From Bradyrhizobium daqingense (GTDB lineage Bacteria; Pseudomonadota; Alphaproteobacteria; Rhizobiales; Xanthobacteraceae), in assembly GCF_021044685.1 (NCBI RefSeq), contig NZ_CP088014.1, positions 6,062,001 to 6,126,000 of the forward strand: a stretch of DNA of 64,000 bases. Direction: 5' to 3'. Made by a program: the position numbers and the translations under genes. Each line of letters opens with the position of its first letter. Position 1 is the stretch's first letter. The notes beneath the pieces are model-generated. The model saw nothing but the letters and a program-made list of their open reading frames with translations. It searched no databases and had not been told where the DNA came from. Of the stretch, positions 26,562 to 35,548 are shown piece after piece.

Positions 26562-27671
26562 TTACTCCGCCCCGGCTGACGCCACCGTCCAATGAACTAG
26601 CTCCTTCGCGATATGCGAAAACGCAGCTTCGAATGCCTCAACTGAGGCGGCAGGTTCGACCTTGTCGAATTTCTCGCTCGTCTCGATGATGCGTGATGCG
26701 ATCACCCCGCCGTTCTTGTTCACGATCCGAGCCGACAGGACGATCTCCGCTCGCGGCTCGTCATCCGTCGCGATGCGGAAGCGTCTAATATCGATTAGGA
26801 GTTGGTAGTCGGCCTGCCCCAGATCAGTGCGCAACGGAGCGTGGGCAATGTCGTAGTTCTCGAAACTGTCGATCAGACGCGCCTGCACCAGCTTTGGAAT
26901 GCTATCGGACCACAGGAACTCGGCAAAGTTCGGGGTGTCCCGAACCGGCGAGAACAGCATGCGTTGCGTCTGGAGCATCGCGATCGCGGTCGGCTCGGGA
27001 ATTGCCAAGGAGGCGGAAAGCGCCTTGCCGACCGGCCCGATATCCTGCGGTGCGCGCAGGTCATAGGTTCTCTTTGGCGCCGATGCTCCGCCACCCGTCA
27101 ACTTCTCAATCCCTGCAACGATGCCGTCGAGCTTGTCGGTGTTACGCGCAAGCCCGTCCGAGAACGTCTTGAAATTCGCGATCGTATCCTTCAGCGGACC
27201 GGCGTTGTCCTCCAGCACGGAATCGACCCGCCGCAGCGCATCGCGCGCCGCCTGAGTCATGCTCTGCCCCGCCCCAGCGTCGGCGATCAAGGTCACAACC
27301 TCGCCCGACTTGGCGACGCTCGTGCCGCCTTCCAGCGCCACCACCGGCACGCCGGTCAGCCCCTGGAAATCGAGGCCAACCCTCGTGTCGGGCCGCACGG
27401 GGGTCGCAGACGCGACCGAAATCGTCGCATTGACGAAACGCGGATTATCCTGCGCGAGACCCAGTTCTGCTACCTCGCCGACGCGGATGCCATTGAACAG
27501 CACGCCGGCACCGACCAGAAGCCCCGGCACCGGTCCCTGGAATTGTACGCGATAGGTCGTGCGCGGTCCAATGCCGCCCGTGTTGTTCAGCCAATAGACG
27601 AAGCCGAAGACCGCGAGGATCGCAGCCAGCACGAAGGCGCCGATCAGCACATAGGGAGCGCGGGTTTCCAT
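26562..27671 (-). CDS. mlaD: MlaD/MCE protein fused to an ABC-type transport auxiliary (PqiC-like) domain
   Basis: 369 aa. An N-terminal transmembrane anchor (about 7-30) is followed by the MCE domain, with TTYRVQFQGPVPGLLVGAGV and FNGIRVGEVAELGLAQDNPR. A helical linker has RVDSVLEDNAGPLKDTI. The C-terminal 170 residues begin APKRTYDLRAPQDIGPVGKA and look like the PqiC/ABC_trans_aux domain, normally a separate lipoprotein. MCE rings carry phospholipids between the membranes. The ATG follows the ATPase gene by 3 bp, completing an E-F-D operon with the lipoprotein partner built in. Confidence 0.88.
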   Translation of the reverse strand: METRAPYVLIGAFVLAAILAVFGFVYWLNNTGGIGPRTTYRVQFQGPVPGLLVGAGVLFNGIRVGEVAELGLAQDNPRFVNATISVASATPVRPDTRVGLDFQGLTGVPVVALEGGTSVAKSGEVVTLIADAGAGQSMTQAARDALRRVDSVLEDNAGPLKDTIANFKTFSDGLARNTDKLDGIVAGIEKLTGGGASAPKRTYDLRAPQDIGPVGKALSASLAIPEPTAIAMLQTQRMLFSPVRDTPNFAEFLWSDSIPKLVQARLIDSFENYDIAHAPLRTDLGQADYQLLIDIRRFRIATDDEPRAEIVLSARIVNKNGGVIASRIIETSEKFDKVEPAASVEAFEAAFSHIAKELVHWTVASAGAE

Positions 27672-27674
27672 GTC

Positions 27675-28460
27675 TCATCTCATGTGGGGTTGCAGCATCT
27701 GGGAACGCTTGCCGTGGAAATAGGCTCGCACCCAGGGATGCTCGGATTGAAGAAGTTCGCGCATCGGACCAATTGCCACGATCTTGCCGTCGGCCAGCGC
27801 CGCGACGCGGTCGCAGACTGTGGTCAAGCTTGCGAGATCATGGGTCACCATGAGCACAGTGAGCCCCAGGGTCTTCTGCAAGGTCTTGATCAGGGCATCG
27901 AAGTCACCGGCCGCAATCGGATCGAGACCGGAGGTCGGCTCGTCCAGGAACAGGATTGGCGGATCGAGCGCCAAGGCGCGTGCCAGCGCAACGCGTTTGG
28001 TCATGCCGCCCGACAGCTCGGACGGATATTTGTCGGCGTCCTCCGCCCGTAGTCCAACCATCTCAAGCTTGGCGATCGCGATTTCGTCCATCAGATCCTG
28101 AGACAGGACTAGGTTTTCGCGCAACGGAAACTGGACATTCTGCCGGACCGTCAGCGAGGAGAACAGCGCGCCCTGCTGGAACAGGATGCCCCATGTGCCG
28201 GCCGCGCCATGTGCGCTGCGGTCGTGTGCACTTCCGATTGGCTGTCCCATGACTTCGATAGTGCCCGCTCGCCGCGGGACGAGCCCGATGATGGTGCGCA
28301 TCAGGACCGACTTGCCGCCGCCGGAAGCACCGACCAGACCCAGTATTTCCCCGCGGCGGACGTCAAGCGACAGATCATCCAGCACGGTCTGCCGACCGAA
28401 GCCGACAACGAGGTCACGGACACGGATCGCAGACGCCTGCACTGACTCCAACATCGTCAC
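27675..28460 (-). CDS. mlaF: MlaF-type ABC transporter ATP-binding protein
   Basis: 261 aa. Walker A is GASGGGKSVL, with Gly-Gly before GKS, as in other MlaF proteins. The signature is LSGGMTKRVALARAL and Walker B PPILFLDEPTSGLDPIAAGD. It energises the MlaE permease for lipid transport. Its start overlaps the permease stop by 4 nt (ATGA). Confidence 0.92.
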   Translation of the reverse strand: MTMLESVQASAIRVRDLVVGFGRQTVLDDLSLDVRRGEILGLVGASGGGKSVLMRTIIGLVPRRAGTIEVMGQPIGSAHDRSAHGAAGTWGILFQQGALFSSLTVRQNVQFPLRENLVLSQDLMDEIAIAKLEMVGLRAEDADKYPSELSGGMTKRVALARALALDPPILFLDEPTSGLDPIAAGDFDALIKTLQKTLGLTVLMVTHDLASLTTVCDRVAALADGKIVAIGPMRELLQSEHPWVRAYFHGKRSQMLQPHMR

Positions 28461-29593
28461 ATTCCGATCGACGCGAAAAAGATCGCGAACAGGCCGTCGA
28501 GCACGATCACCAGAAAGATCGACTTCACCACCGAGGTTGTCGTCTGCCTGCCAAGCGATTCGGCGCTGCCTTTCACGCGCAATCCCTCACTGCAGGCGAC
28601 GATCCCGATCACCAGTGCCATGAACGGCGCTTTCAGGATGCCGACCTCGAAATGGGTGACGGAAATGGCTTCATGCAGGCGCGCAATGTAGATTGCCGGG
28701 CCCATGTCACCGTAAAACTGCGCGACCAGACCGCCGCCATAGAGCGCCGCGATCGAGCCGATGAAGGCGAGGATTGGCAGCGCGATGACCAGGGCAGCCA
28801 CCCGGGGCAGGATCAGGACGTCGACCGGATTGAGCCCCATGGTCGAGAGCGCATCGATCTCCTCACGCATCTTCATCGAGCCGAGCTCAGCGGTATAGGC
28901 GCTGCCCGAGCGCCCGGCGACCATAATGGCGACAATCAGGACGCCGAGTTCGCGCAGCACCAGGATGCCGACCATGTCGACCGTGTAGGACTCGGCACCG
29001 AACCTGCGGAAATGAAAAAAGCCCTGCTGCGCGATGATCGCGCCGATCAGGAAGGTGATGAGCATGACGATCGGGATCGCCTGCCAGCCGATGCGGTAGA
29101 GCTGGTAGACCAGTGACGTCAGCCTCAACGACCGCGGCCGGCGCAAGACTCCCGCCAGAGACATGAACAGTGCGCCGAGCATCTGAAGGAAGATCCTGAT
29201 GTCTTCCCGCGCATCGACCGTCGACTTGCCGAGATCGTGCAGCCGGTGCAAAACCGGGTTGGGCATAGGTGTCGGCAGTGGATTATGCCGGTTGACCTGA
29301 CGCACTTCGTCCATCAGGCCGGCGAAATTGTCGGCTATTCCGACCACCTCGGCCGATCGACCGGAGGATGCTGCCCTACGCGCCAATTTCTCCAGAAGCC
29401 ACGCGCCGAGCGTGTCGAGCTCGCTGATTCCGGCCATATCAAGCGTCACTGCCTTCGATCGATCGACAGCCGCTCTTGCCGCCAGAGAGAGCGCTTCAAG
29501 CCTCGACACGTTGGCGGCGATCCATGGCCCCTCGGGCCGCAGTTCGAGCCCGTCGCCAGACGGCGTCGCCAGAAGCATTGGTTCCGAGATCAC
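28457..29593 (-). CDS. mlaE: MlaE-type permease with N-terminal STAS domain
   Basis: 378 aa from a GTG at 29593 (VISEPMLLATPSGDGLELRP), supported by GAGGA 7 nt upstream; the frame is open 20 codons further. Residues 15-110 resemble a STAS domain (VTLDMAGISELDTLGAWLLE), usually the separate MlaB protein. The rest is MlaE with VYQLYRIGWQAIPIVMLITF, GAIIAQQGFFHFRRFG, ELGSMKMREEIDALSTMGLN and five to six helices. Two TTGA-N6-TCAA boxes lie in its upstream region, so FixK2-type control is likely. Confidence 0.92.
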   Translation of the reverse strand: MISEPMLLATPSGDGLELRPEGPWIAANVSRLEALSLAARAAVDRSKAVTLDMAGISELDTLGAWLLEKLARRAASSGRSAEVVGIADNFAGLMDEVRQVNRHNPLPTPMPNPVLHRLHDLGKSTVDAREDIRIFLQMLGALFMSLAGVLRRPRSLRLTSLVYQLYRIGWQAIPIVMLITFLIGAIIAQQGFFHFRRFGAESYTVDMVGILVLRELGVLIVAIMVAGRSGSAYTAELGSMKMREEIDALSTMGLNPVDVLILPRVAALVIALPILAFIGSIAALYGGGLVAQFYGDMGPAIYIARLHEAISVTHFEVGILKAPFMALVIGIVACSEGLRVKGSAESLGRQTTTSVVKSIFLVIVLDGLFAIFFASIGM

Positions 29594-29658
29594 GCTTGTA
29601 TCCTCATGGGATCGCTCCTGATCCGCCCAGGTTTCTAGGTCACCGCCACGCACCTGGA

Positions 29659-29672
29659 TTGACCTGCGTCAA
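29659..29672. promoter_or_regulatory. FixK/FNR-type box upstream of the mla operon
   Basis: TTGACCTGCGTCAA is a perfect TTGA-N6-TCAA palindrome. It lies 66 bp from the mlaE GTG and so is well placed to activate the minus-strand operon. Confidence 0.75.
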
Positions 29673-29687
29673 ACTGGGAACACGCCG

Positions 29688-29701
29688 TTGACGCAAATCA
29701 A
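29688..29701. promoter_or_regulatory. FixK/FNR-type box upstream of the DUF883 gene
   Basis: TTGACGCAAATCAA, TTGA-N6-TCAA. It is centred about 58 bp from the ATG at 29753, consistent with a class II position on a plus-strand promoter. Confidence 0.75.
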
Positions 29702-29752
29702 TCACTAACGAGCCGGCTCGCATAGGCTTCTTCCATTCGATGGAGGCCGCCA

Positions 29753-30028
29753 ATGTTCGACACCGGCAGCACGAACGACGAACTGAACGCGATGAAGATC
29801 GATGTTGCGCGCCTGCTGGACGAGGCCGGCGAGCAGACGCTCAATGCGCCAGAAGACCGGGCCGAGGCCTTGGCCGACCAGATCAAGGCCGCGCTGACCG
29901 AACTCGGCGAGACCGTGAGTGAGGAGCAAGAGCAGCTCCATAGCCTCCTCGCAGAGCGTCCGGTGGCGTCGCTCGCTTCGGCCTTCGCACTCGGCGTAGT
30001 CGTCGGCTTCATGCTGAGGAGACACTAG
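29753..30028 (+). CDS. DUF883/ElaB-YqjD-like membrane-anchored protein
   Basis: 91 aa. A long amphipathic helical region (DELNAMKIDVARLLDEAGEQ to SEEQEQLHSLLAERP) is followed by one C-terminal transmembrane helix, ASAFALGVVVGFMLRRH, typical of the YqjD/ElaB/DUF883 group. Some members tether ribosomes to the inner membrane in stationary phase. The SD GGAGG precedes the ATG. It is followed directly by the holin-like gene at base 30029. Confidence 0.85.
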   Translation: MFDTGSTNDELNAMKIDVARLLDEAGEQTLNAPEDRAEALADQIKAALTELGETVSEEQEQLHSLLAERPVASLASAFALGVVVGFMLRRH

Positions 30029-30490
30029 GTGAGTACGGAAAACATCATCAAACACCTGCGCGTGCTCTGGCGTACCGACAGGATCATCGCCGACATCAGA
30101 CTGCGCCACCTCCTGATCGGGCTAGGCCTGCGCGTCTTCGCAGCGCTGATCGCCACCTTCGGTCTGCTGATGCTCGAATTGTCGGCCTATTTCGCCCTGG
30201 TCCAGATCTGGGGTGCAATCGTCGCGGCTGCCATTCTCGGCGCGATCAATTTCGTCATCGCGGCAATGCTGTTCGTCGTCGCGGCGCGGCCGCCGTCAGG
30301 ACGCGAGATCGAGCTCGCCAATGAAATCCATGGTGCAGCTATCGAAGCCGTTCAGCTCGAGGCGCGTACGCTCCACGCTCAAGTGACGGGGACGATCCAC
30401 CACCCGCTGAGCGGCCTGCTTCCGCTTCTCGCGCCACTCGTTGCGATCGCAGTCAAGAGCCTGCGAAAGCCGCCTGTTGCGCCCCCGTAG
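30029..30490 (+). CDS. Phage-holin-superfamily (Holin-X-like) membrane protein
   Basis: 153 aa from a GTG immediately after the TAG of the DUF883 gene. Two central transmembrane helices (VFAALIATFGLLMLELSAYF and AAAILGAINFVIAAMLFVVA), then a helical tail. DUF883 plus Holin-X-like proteins commonly occur as a stress-induced envelope pair. No lytic enzyme is near, so a phage role is unlikely. Confidence 0.75.
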   Translation: MSTENIIKHLRVLWRTDRIIADIRLRHLLIGLGLRVFAALIATFGLLMLELSAYFALVQIWGAIVAAAILGAINFVIAAMLFVVAARPPSGREIELANEIHGAAIEAVQLEARTLHAQVTGTIHHPLSGLLPLLAPLVAIAVKSLRKPPVAPP

Positions 30491-31009
30491 CCAGCAGCGC
30501 ACAGCGGCTTGCCCAGGAACACGAGATCGGCAATCAACTGGCTGAGATGCGCCGCTGGCGTTGATGGCGGTGCAGCGCGCCTGTGCCGGCACAAATCGTG
30601 CCGGAAAATCCATGACGCTGCGCCACTCCGCGTGTCCGCCGCGGTTTCTGGTTGCGGCGCGGCATTGCGCCTCAAGCTTGGCAAAGCGGCGCTCGATCGA
30701 GGCGCGGCATGGGCCTCGGCGCCATCCGCAAAGTAGAGGGGCGGGAGAAACTGCGCGCGCGACCGCGACGGCCGCCGCCTCGAACCATTCAGCGAATTCG
30801 CCTGCGCCCTGAAGGCGCGTGTCGTTCGGTTGATCGAGCGTCAGGCTGACGATCACGGCCGCGTATGTCTAGCTCGAGCCGCCCTGCGGCGCAGCGGGAA
30901 ATCCACCAATGGAATCAGACCTCCGAGCTTGCGTCCAGCGCGACCTTGGGCGAAATTGCCTGCACAATTCGCGGCATCCGACCGGCCGCAGGAGAGTGGG
31001 AGCAGTAGC
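30491..31009. other. Intergenic region upstream of fixL
   Basis: About 520 bp without a recognisable gene. A minus-strand frame of 186 codons crosses it but overlaps the holin-like gene and has no family feature. It should contain the fixLJ promoter; no convincing TTGA-N6-TCAA box was found here. GTGGGAG just before 31010 is the fixL ribosome binding site. Confidence 0.5.
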
Positions 31010-32524
31010 TTGTCGCCGACCCGCGTAACGCATCCACAAGACGACGGTCGCGGCGAGCATTTCCGGGTCCGGATAGAGGGGTTCGGCGTCGGCACCTGGG
31101 ATCTGGACCTTAAGACGCGCGATCTGGAGTGGTCAGACACCGCCAGGACGCTGCTCGGCATCGCACGGGACCAGGCGGCAAGCTATGAGCTCTTCCTGTC
31201 ACGTCTCGCGCCCGACGACCGCGAGCGCGTCGAGGGCGCGATCAAACGCGTCTCCGAGCACGGGGGCGGTCTCGACGTATCGTTCAAGGTCGCCGATGCC
31301 TCGGGCCGGGGACAATGGATCCGAGCACGAGCGGGACTGATCCGGGACGAGGCCGGCGCCGCCCGTCATCTCAGCGGCATCTTGCTCGACATCGACGAGG
31401 AGAAGCAGGTCGAGGAGGCGCTGCGCACCCGCGAGACTCACCTCCGCTCGATCCTCCACACCGTTCCCGATGCCATGATCGTCATCGACGGTCGCGGCAT
31501 TATCCAGCTCTTCAGCACCGCCGCCGAACGCCTGTTCGGCTGGTCCGAGCTTGAGGCGATCGGCCAGAACGTCCGCATCCTGATGCCGGAGCCCGACCGC
31601 TCACGCCATGACGGTTACATTGCGCGCTACCGCACTACGCACGATCCGCACATCATCGGTATCGGCCGCATCGTGACTGGCAGGCGGCGTGACGGGACCA
31701 CCTTTCCGATGCACCTGTCGATCGGCGAGATGCAGTCTGGCGGCGAGCCCTTCTTCACCGGCTTCGTCCGGGACCTCACCGAGCAACAGCAGACCCAGGC
31801 GCGGCTCCAGGAGCTGCAATCCGAGCTGGTTCACGTGTCGCGGCTAACCGCGATGGGCGAGATGGCCTCCGCGCTCGCGCACGAGCTGAACCAACCTCTG
31901 GCGGCGATCAGCAACTACATGAAGGGGTCGCGGCGGCTGCTCGCCGGCAGCAGCGATCCGAACATGCCGAAGATCGAGAGTGCGTTGGACCGCGCCGCCG
32001 AACAGGCGCTGCGCGCCGGCCAGATCATCCGGCGCCTGCGGGACTTCGTCTCGCGCGGCGAATCCGAGAAGCGGGTTGAGAGCCTGTCCAAGCTGATCGA
32101 GGAGGCCGGCGCGCTCGGGCTTGCCGGCGCGCGCGAGCAGAACGTGCAGCTCCGATTCACGCTCGATCCGGACGCAGATCTTGTGCTGGCCGACCGGGTG
32201 CAGGTCCAGCAGGTGCTGGTCAATCTGTTCCGCAACGCGCTGGAGGCGATGGCGCAGTCGTCGCATCGCGAGCTGGCTGTCACCAACACTGTCGTGGCTG
32301 ACGACATGATCGAGGTGCAGGTCTCCGACACCGGCTCCGGCTTCCAGGATGACGTGATTCCAAACCTGTTCCAGACCTTCTTCACCACCAAAGAGACCGG
32401 CATGGGCGTGGGATTGTCGATCAGCCGCTCGATCATCGAGGCTCACGGCGGCCGCATGTGGGCCGAGAGCAATCCATCGGGCGGCGCAACATTCCGCTTC
32501 ACCCTTCCGGCAGCCGAGGCCTGA
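31010..32524 (+). CDS. fixL: Oxygen-sensing haem histidine kinase FixL
   Basis: 504 aa from a TTG at 31010 (LSPTRVTHPQDDGRGEHFRV) with GGGAG 7 nt upstream. This start places every key residue at the B. japonicum number. PAS-A is at about 20-135. The haem PAS-B is at about 140-255, with His200 (DRSRHDGY) as haem ligand and Arg220 (HIIGIGR) for oxygen. The kinase follows with His291 in ALAHELNQPLAAIS, then N-box NLFRNALEAM, G1 DTGSGF and GMGVGLSISRSI. With oxygen off the haem it autophosphorylates and passes phosphate to FixJ, whose gene follows after 3 bp. Upstream in-frame codons are non-coding. Confidence 0.97.
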   Translation: MSPTRVTHPQDDGRGEHFRVRIEGFGVGTWDLDLKTRDLEWSDTARTLLGIARDQAASYELFLSRLAPDDRERVEGAIKRVSEHGGGLDVSFKVADASGRGQWIRARAGLIRDEAGAARHLSGILLDIDEEKQVEEALRTRETHLRSILHTVPDAMIVIDGRGIIQLFSTAAERLFGWSELEAIGQNVRILMPEPDRSRHDGYIARYRTTHDPHIIGIGRIVTGRRRDGTTFPMHLSIGEMQSGGEPFFTGFVRDLTEQQQTQARLQELQSELVHVSRLTAMGEMASALAHELNQPLAAISNYMKGSRRLLAGSSDPNMPKIESALDRAAEQALRAGQIIRRLRDFVSRGESEKRVESLSKLIEEAGALGLAGAREQNVQLRFTLDPDADLVLADRVQVQQVLVNLFRNALEAMAQSSHRELAVTNTVVADDMIEVQVSDTGSGFQDDVIPNLFQTFFTTKETGMGVGLSISRSIIEAHGGRMWAESNPSGGATFRFTLPAAEA

Positions 32525-32527
32525 CCC

Positions 32528-33145
32528 ATGACCGCCAAGGGAATTGTCTACGTTATCGATGATGACGAGGCGATGCGGGACTCGCTGCACTTCCTGCTGG
32601 ATTCCTCAGGCTACAAGGTGACCTTGTTCGACACCGCGCAAGCCTTCCTCGATGTGCTACCCGGCCTCGCCTTCGGCTGCGTCGTTTCCGACGTGCGCAT
32701 GCCCGGGCTCGACGGGATCGAGCTGTTGAAGCGGATGAAGGCGCAGCACAGCCCGTTTCCGATCCTAATCATGACCGGTCACGGCGACGTGCCGCTTGCC
32801 GTCGAGGCGATGAAGCTCGGGGCGGTCGACTTCGTCGAGAAGCCGTTCGAAGACGATCCCCTCACCGCCATGATCGAATCGGCGCTTCGCCAGGCAGCGC
32901 CGGCAGCCAAAAACGAAGCGATCGCGCAAGACATCGCCGCGCGTGTTGCCTCCCTGAGTCCCCGCGAACGCCAGGTTATGCAAGGTCTGGTCGCCGGCCT
33001 CTCAAATAAGCTGATCGCCCGCGACTACGACATCAGCCCACGCACGATCGAAGTATATCGGGCCAACGTGATGACCAAGATGCAGGCGAACAGCCTGTCG
33101 GAATTGGTGCGGCTGGCGATGCGCGCCGGTCTGCTCAACGATTGA
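32528..33145 (+). CDS. fixJ: Response regulator FixJ
   Basis: 205 aa. The N-terminal receiver has the acidic pair DDDE at 11-14, phospho-acceptor Asp55 in VSDVRMPG and the conserved Lys in FVEKPFEDD. The C-terminal LuxR/FixJ HTH has LSPRERQVMQGLVAGLSNKL and SPRTIEVYRANVMTKMQAN. Phosphorylated FixJ activates fixK2. It sits 3 bp after fixL and 3 bp before the receiver-only gene. Confidence 0.97.
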   Translation: MTAKGIVYVIDDDEAMRDSLHFLLDSSGYKVTLFDTAQAFLDVLPGLAFGCVVSDVRMPGLDGIELLKRMKAQHSPFPILIMTGHGDVPLAVEAMKLGAVDFVEKPFEDDPLTAMIESALRQAAPAAKNEAIAQDIAARVASLSPRERQVMQGLVAGLSNKLIARDYDISPRTIEVYRANVMTKMQANSLSELVRLAMRAGLLND

Positions 33146-33148
33146 GCC

Positions 33149-33610
33149 ATGTCAAGGCCCTTCTTCACATCCTCTGCTAGTCAAGACGACATGATTGAGA
33201 TCAGCTCGCACAATGAGCGGCTGTCGCCTCCTGCAAAATCTACCGTCTTTGTGGTCGATGACGATGCCGCAGTTCTAGGATCCTTGCGGTTCTTGCTGGA
33301 AACCGAAGGCTTTGCCGTGCGGACCTTTCGGAGTGCAACGGCGCTCCTGAATGCTGGCGATATGCCCAGTGCAGATTGTTACGTGATCGACTACAAGATG
33401 CTCGACATCAACGGCATCCAACTCGCCGGCCGGTTGCGCAAGTTTGATCGCGATGTGCCCGTGATCCTAATCACCGGCTATCCGGACAAGAACATCTCGA
33501 CCCGGGCCGCGGCAGCCGGGGTGAAAGACGTGGTTTTAAAGCCCCTTCTTCTCGATGAAAACCTGGTCAAATGTATCCGCCGGGCCGTTCAGGACCGGCG
33601 CGGACGCTGA
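33149..33610 (+). CDS. Single-domain receiver protein of the fixLJ-fixK2 locus
   Basis: 153 aa from the ATG at 33149; an ATG at 33191 (MIEISSHNERL) is an alternative. Only a receiver domain follows: acidic FVVDDDAAVLGSLRFLL, phospho-acceptor Asp in CYVIDYKMLDINGI and Lys in VVLKPLLLDE. There is no output domain. Such a gene lies between fixJ and fixK2 in B. japonicum; its role there is not firmly set, perhaps as a phosphate sink. Confidence 0.92.
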   Translation: MSRPFFTSSASQDDMIEISSHNERLSPPAKSTVFVVDDDAAVLGSLRFLLETEGFAVRTFRSATALLNAGDMPSADCYVIDYKMLDINGIQLAGRLRKFDRDVPVILITGYPDKNISTRAAAAGVKDVVLKPLLLDENLVKCIRRAVQDRRGR

Positions 33611-33621
33611 CCTGCGGGATT

Positions 33622-33633
33622 CTACGTAGGTAG
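33622..33633 (+). promoter_or_regulatory. Probable FixJ binding site upstream of fixK2
   Basis: CTACGTAGGTAG, with the TACGTA core known for FixJ-P sites, lies 80 bp upstream of the fixK2 ATG. Position and sequence match the FixLJ-to-FixK2 relay. This is judged by eye. Confidence 0.6.
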
Positions 33634-33712
33634 GCCCCCTTAAGATATCGCTCGAACTTTCGCGACGCTCAATCCCGCGTAAGCATTGGTCATCACAACG
33701 GAGATGGCTCAG

Positions 33713-34417
33713 ATGCTCACCCAGTCACTTAACACCAAGGCGATCAACACTCCGATCAGCGGCAGCAAGGTTGCCGTTTCCATCGATCCGGTCGCCGATC
33801 GGCTCGGCGCGATCACCGGCCATGCCGGCCTCGTCGTCACGGAATTCTCGTACCGCAAGGACGAGGAGATTTACGGCGAGGATGAGCCGGCCGAATATGT
33901 CTACCAAGTCGTCACCGGCGCGGTGCGCAGCTACAAGCTTCTTTCCGACGGCCGCCGCCAGATCGGCGCCTTTCACCTTCCCGGCGACGTGTTCGGTCTG
34001 GAATCCGGTGCCAGTCACCGGCTCGCCGCCGAGGCCATCATCGACACCACGGTGCGCCTGGTGAAGCGTGCGAGCCTTGAGAAGGCCTCCGGCACCGACG
34101 TCCAGGTCGCCCGCAAGCTCTGGACCATGACCGCCTCGGAGCTGCGCCACGCCGAAAATCACATGCTGCTTCTCGGACGTAAGACTGCGATGGAGCGCGT
34201 TGCTACCTTCCTGCTCGAAATGGACCGCCGCCTCGCCGTCGCGGGCATGATGGCGCTGCCGATGTGCCGTCGCGACATCGGCGACTATCTCGGCCTCACG
34301 CTCGAGACCGTGTCGCGCGCGCTGTCTCAGCTTCAGGCCCAGGGCATTCTCGGTTTCTCTGGCGCTCGCCAGATTGTGCTGCGCAACCGCCAGCGCCTGC
34401 ACAATCTCGACGCCTGA
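33713..34417 (+). CDS. fixK2: CRP/FNR-family regulator FixK2
   Basis: 234 aa from the ATG at 33713 (MLTQSLNTKAINTPISGSKV) with GGAG 9 nt upstream. Cyclic-nucleotide-like beta barrel followed by a C-terminal HTH, MCRRDIGDYLGLTLETVSRALSQ, the FixK/FNR recognition helix for TTGA half-sites. It lacks the FNR iron-sulphur cysteines at the N-terminus. One Cys, Cys185 in PMCRRDIGD, corresponds to the redox-sensitive Cys183 of B. japonicum FixK2 once the start is adjusted. It should activate the boxes listed across 29-59 kb. Confidence 0.96.
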   Translation: MLTQSLNTKAINTPISGSKVAVSIDPVADRLGAITGHAGLVVTEFSYRKDEEIYGEDEPAEYVYQVVTGAVRSYKLLSDGRRQIGAFHLPGDVFGLESGASHRLAAEAIIDTTVRLVKRASLEKASGTDVQVARKLWTMTASELRHAENHMLLLGRKTAMERVATFLLEMDRRLAVAGMMALPMCRRDIGDYLGLTLETVSRALSQLQAQGILGFSGARQIVLRNRQRLHNLDA

Positions 34418-34555
34418 TTTGTCCTCCTAGTATCTGGGCCACCTTCGAGAACTCCGGGAAGTCGCATGTTGCGCCGGCGTAGCGAACGGCGAGCACTGAC
34501 TTTAGATCCGACGGGACAAGACCGGACGATGCACTTCGAGCCGCGGGAATGCGAC

Positions 34556-35539
34556 ATGTACGCGATGGTTCTCTCCGCACGCGGCGCGCCGTTGACATTC
34601 CAGCAACGAGCCGACCCGATCCCCGGCCCCGGCGAGGTCCGCGTCAAGGTCAGCGCATGCGGCGTGTGCCGGACTGACCTGCACGTGGTGGATGGCGAGC
34701 TACCCGACATTTCCTATCCGATTATCCCGGGCCATGAAGTCGTGGGACGCATCGATGCTCTTGGCCCGGGCGTCAATGAGTTGGAGTTGGGCATGCGCGT
34801 AGGTGTTCCATGGCTCGGTTTCACTTGTGGCGAGTGCTTTTATTGCCGCACCGACAAGGAAAATCTGTGCGATCGTCCCGAATTCACCGGCTACACGCGC
34901 GACGGCGGCTTTGCCAGCCACCTCGTCGCCGACGCCCGATATTGCTTTCCACTCGGCGAGAACGGCGAGGACGCAGCTCTTTCACCCCTGCTCTGCGCCG
35001 GGCTGATCGGCTGGCGATCCCTGGTGATGGCCGGCGAGGGCAAAACGCTCGGCATCTATGGCTTTGGCGCGGCCGGCCATATCGTGGCACAGGTGGCCCG
35101 CGCAGAGGGACGGCAAGTTTACGCCTTCACCCGCGGCGGCGACCAGGAAGCACAGCAACTTGCGCTCTCGCTCGGCGTTGACTGGGCCGGCTCTTCGGAG
35201 GACATCCCGCCGACCGAGCTCGATGCCGCCATCATATACGCGCCAGTCGGAGCATTGGTGCCACTTGCCCTGCGCTCGGTGCGCAAGGGCGGACGCGTTG
35301 TGTGCGCCGGCATTCACATGTCCGACATCCCATCGTTCCCCTATCGAATTCTTTGGGGCGAACGGCAGATCGTATCGGTTGCAAACCTCACGCGAAAGGA
35401 CGGCATCGATTTTCTCGCCGCCGCCGCAAAGATCAATATCCAGACACACACGACGGTATTCCCGCTCGTCGAGGCCAATGAAGCGTTCGCCCGTCTGAGG
35501 GAGGGCAAGCTGACTGGCGCAGCCGTTTTGCGGCCTTGA
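34556..35539 (+). CDS. Zinc-dependent alcohol dehydrogenase-like protein
   Basis: 327 aa from the ATG at 34556 (MYAMVLSARGAPLTFQQRAD); an ATG at 34529 is possible. Catalytic zinc region CGVCRTDLHVVDGELP with GHEVVGRIDALGPGVNE; structural zinc cysteines in CGECFYCRTDKENLC; Rossmann LGIYGFGAAGHIVAQVA. It is probably an NAD(P)-linked oxidoreductase of small alcohols. It follows fixK2 on the same strand after 138 bp and its 3' end faces phaC. Confidence 0.9.
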   Translation: MYAMVLSARGAPLTFQQRADPIPGPGEVRVKVSACGVCRTDLHVVDGELPDISYPIIPGHEVVGRIDALGPGVNELELGMRVGVPWLGFTCGECFYCRTDKENLCDRPEFTGYTRDGGFASHLVADARYCFPLGENGEDAALSPLLCAGLIGWRSLVMAGEGKTLGIYGFGAAGHIVAQVARAEGRQVYAFTRGGDQEAQQLALSLGVDWAGSSEDIPPTELDAAIIYAPVGALVPLALRSVRKGGRVVCAGIHMSDIPSFPYRILWGERQIVSVANLTRKDGIDFLAAAAKINIQTHTTVFPLVEANEAFARLREGKLTGAAVLRP

Positions 35540-35548
35540 CTGTCGCGT

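Noticed and set aside
30296..30856. 186-codon minus-strand frame upstream of fixL
   Set aside because: It overlaps the holin-like gene, has Arg/Ala-rich composition and no domain, start or SD that convinces.
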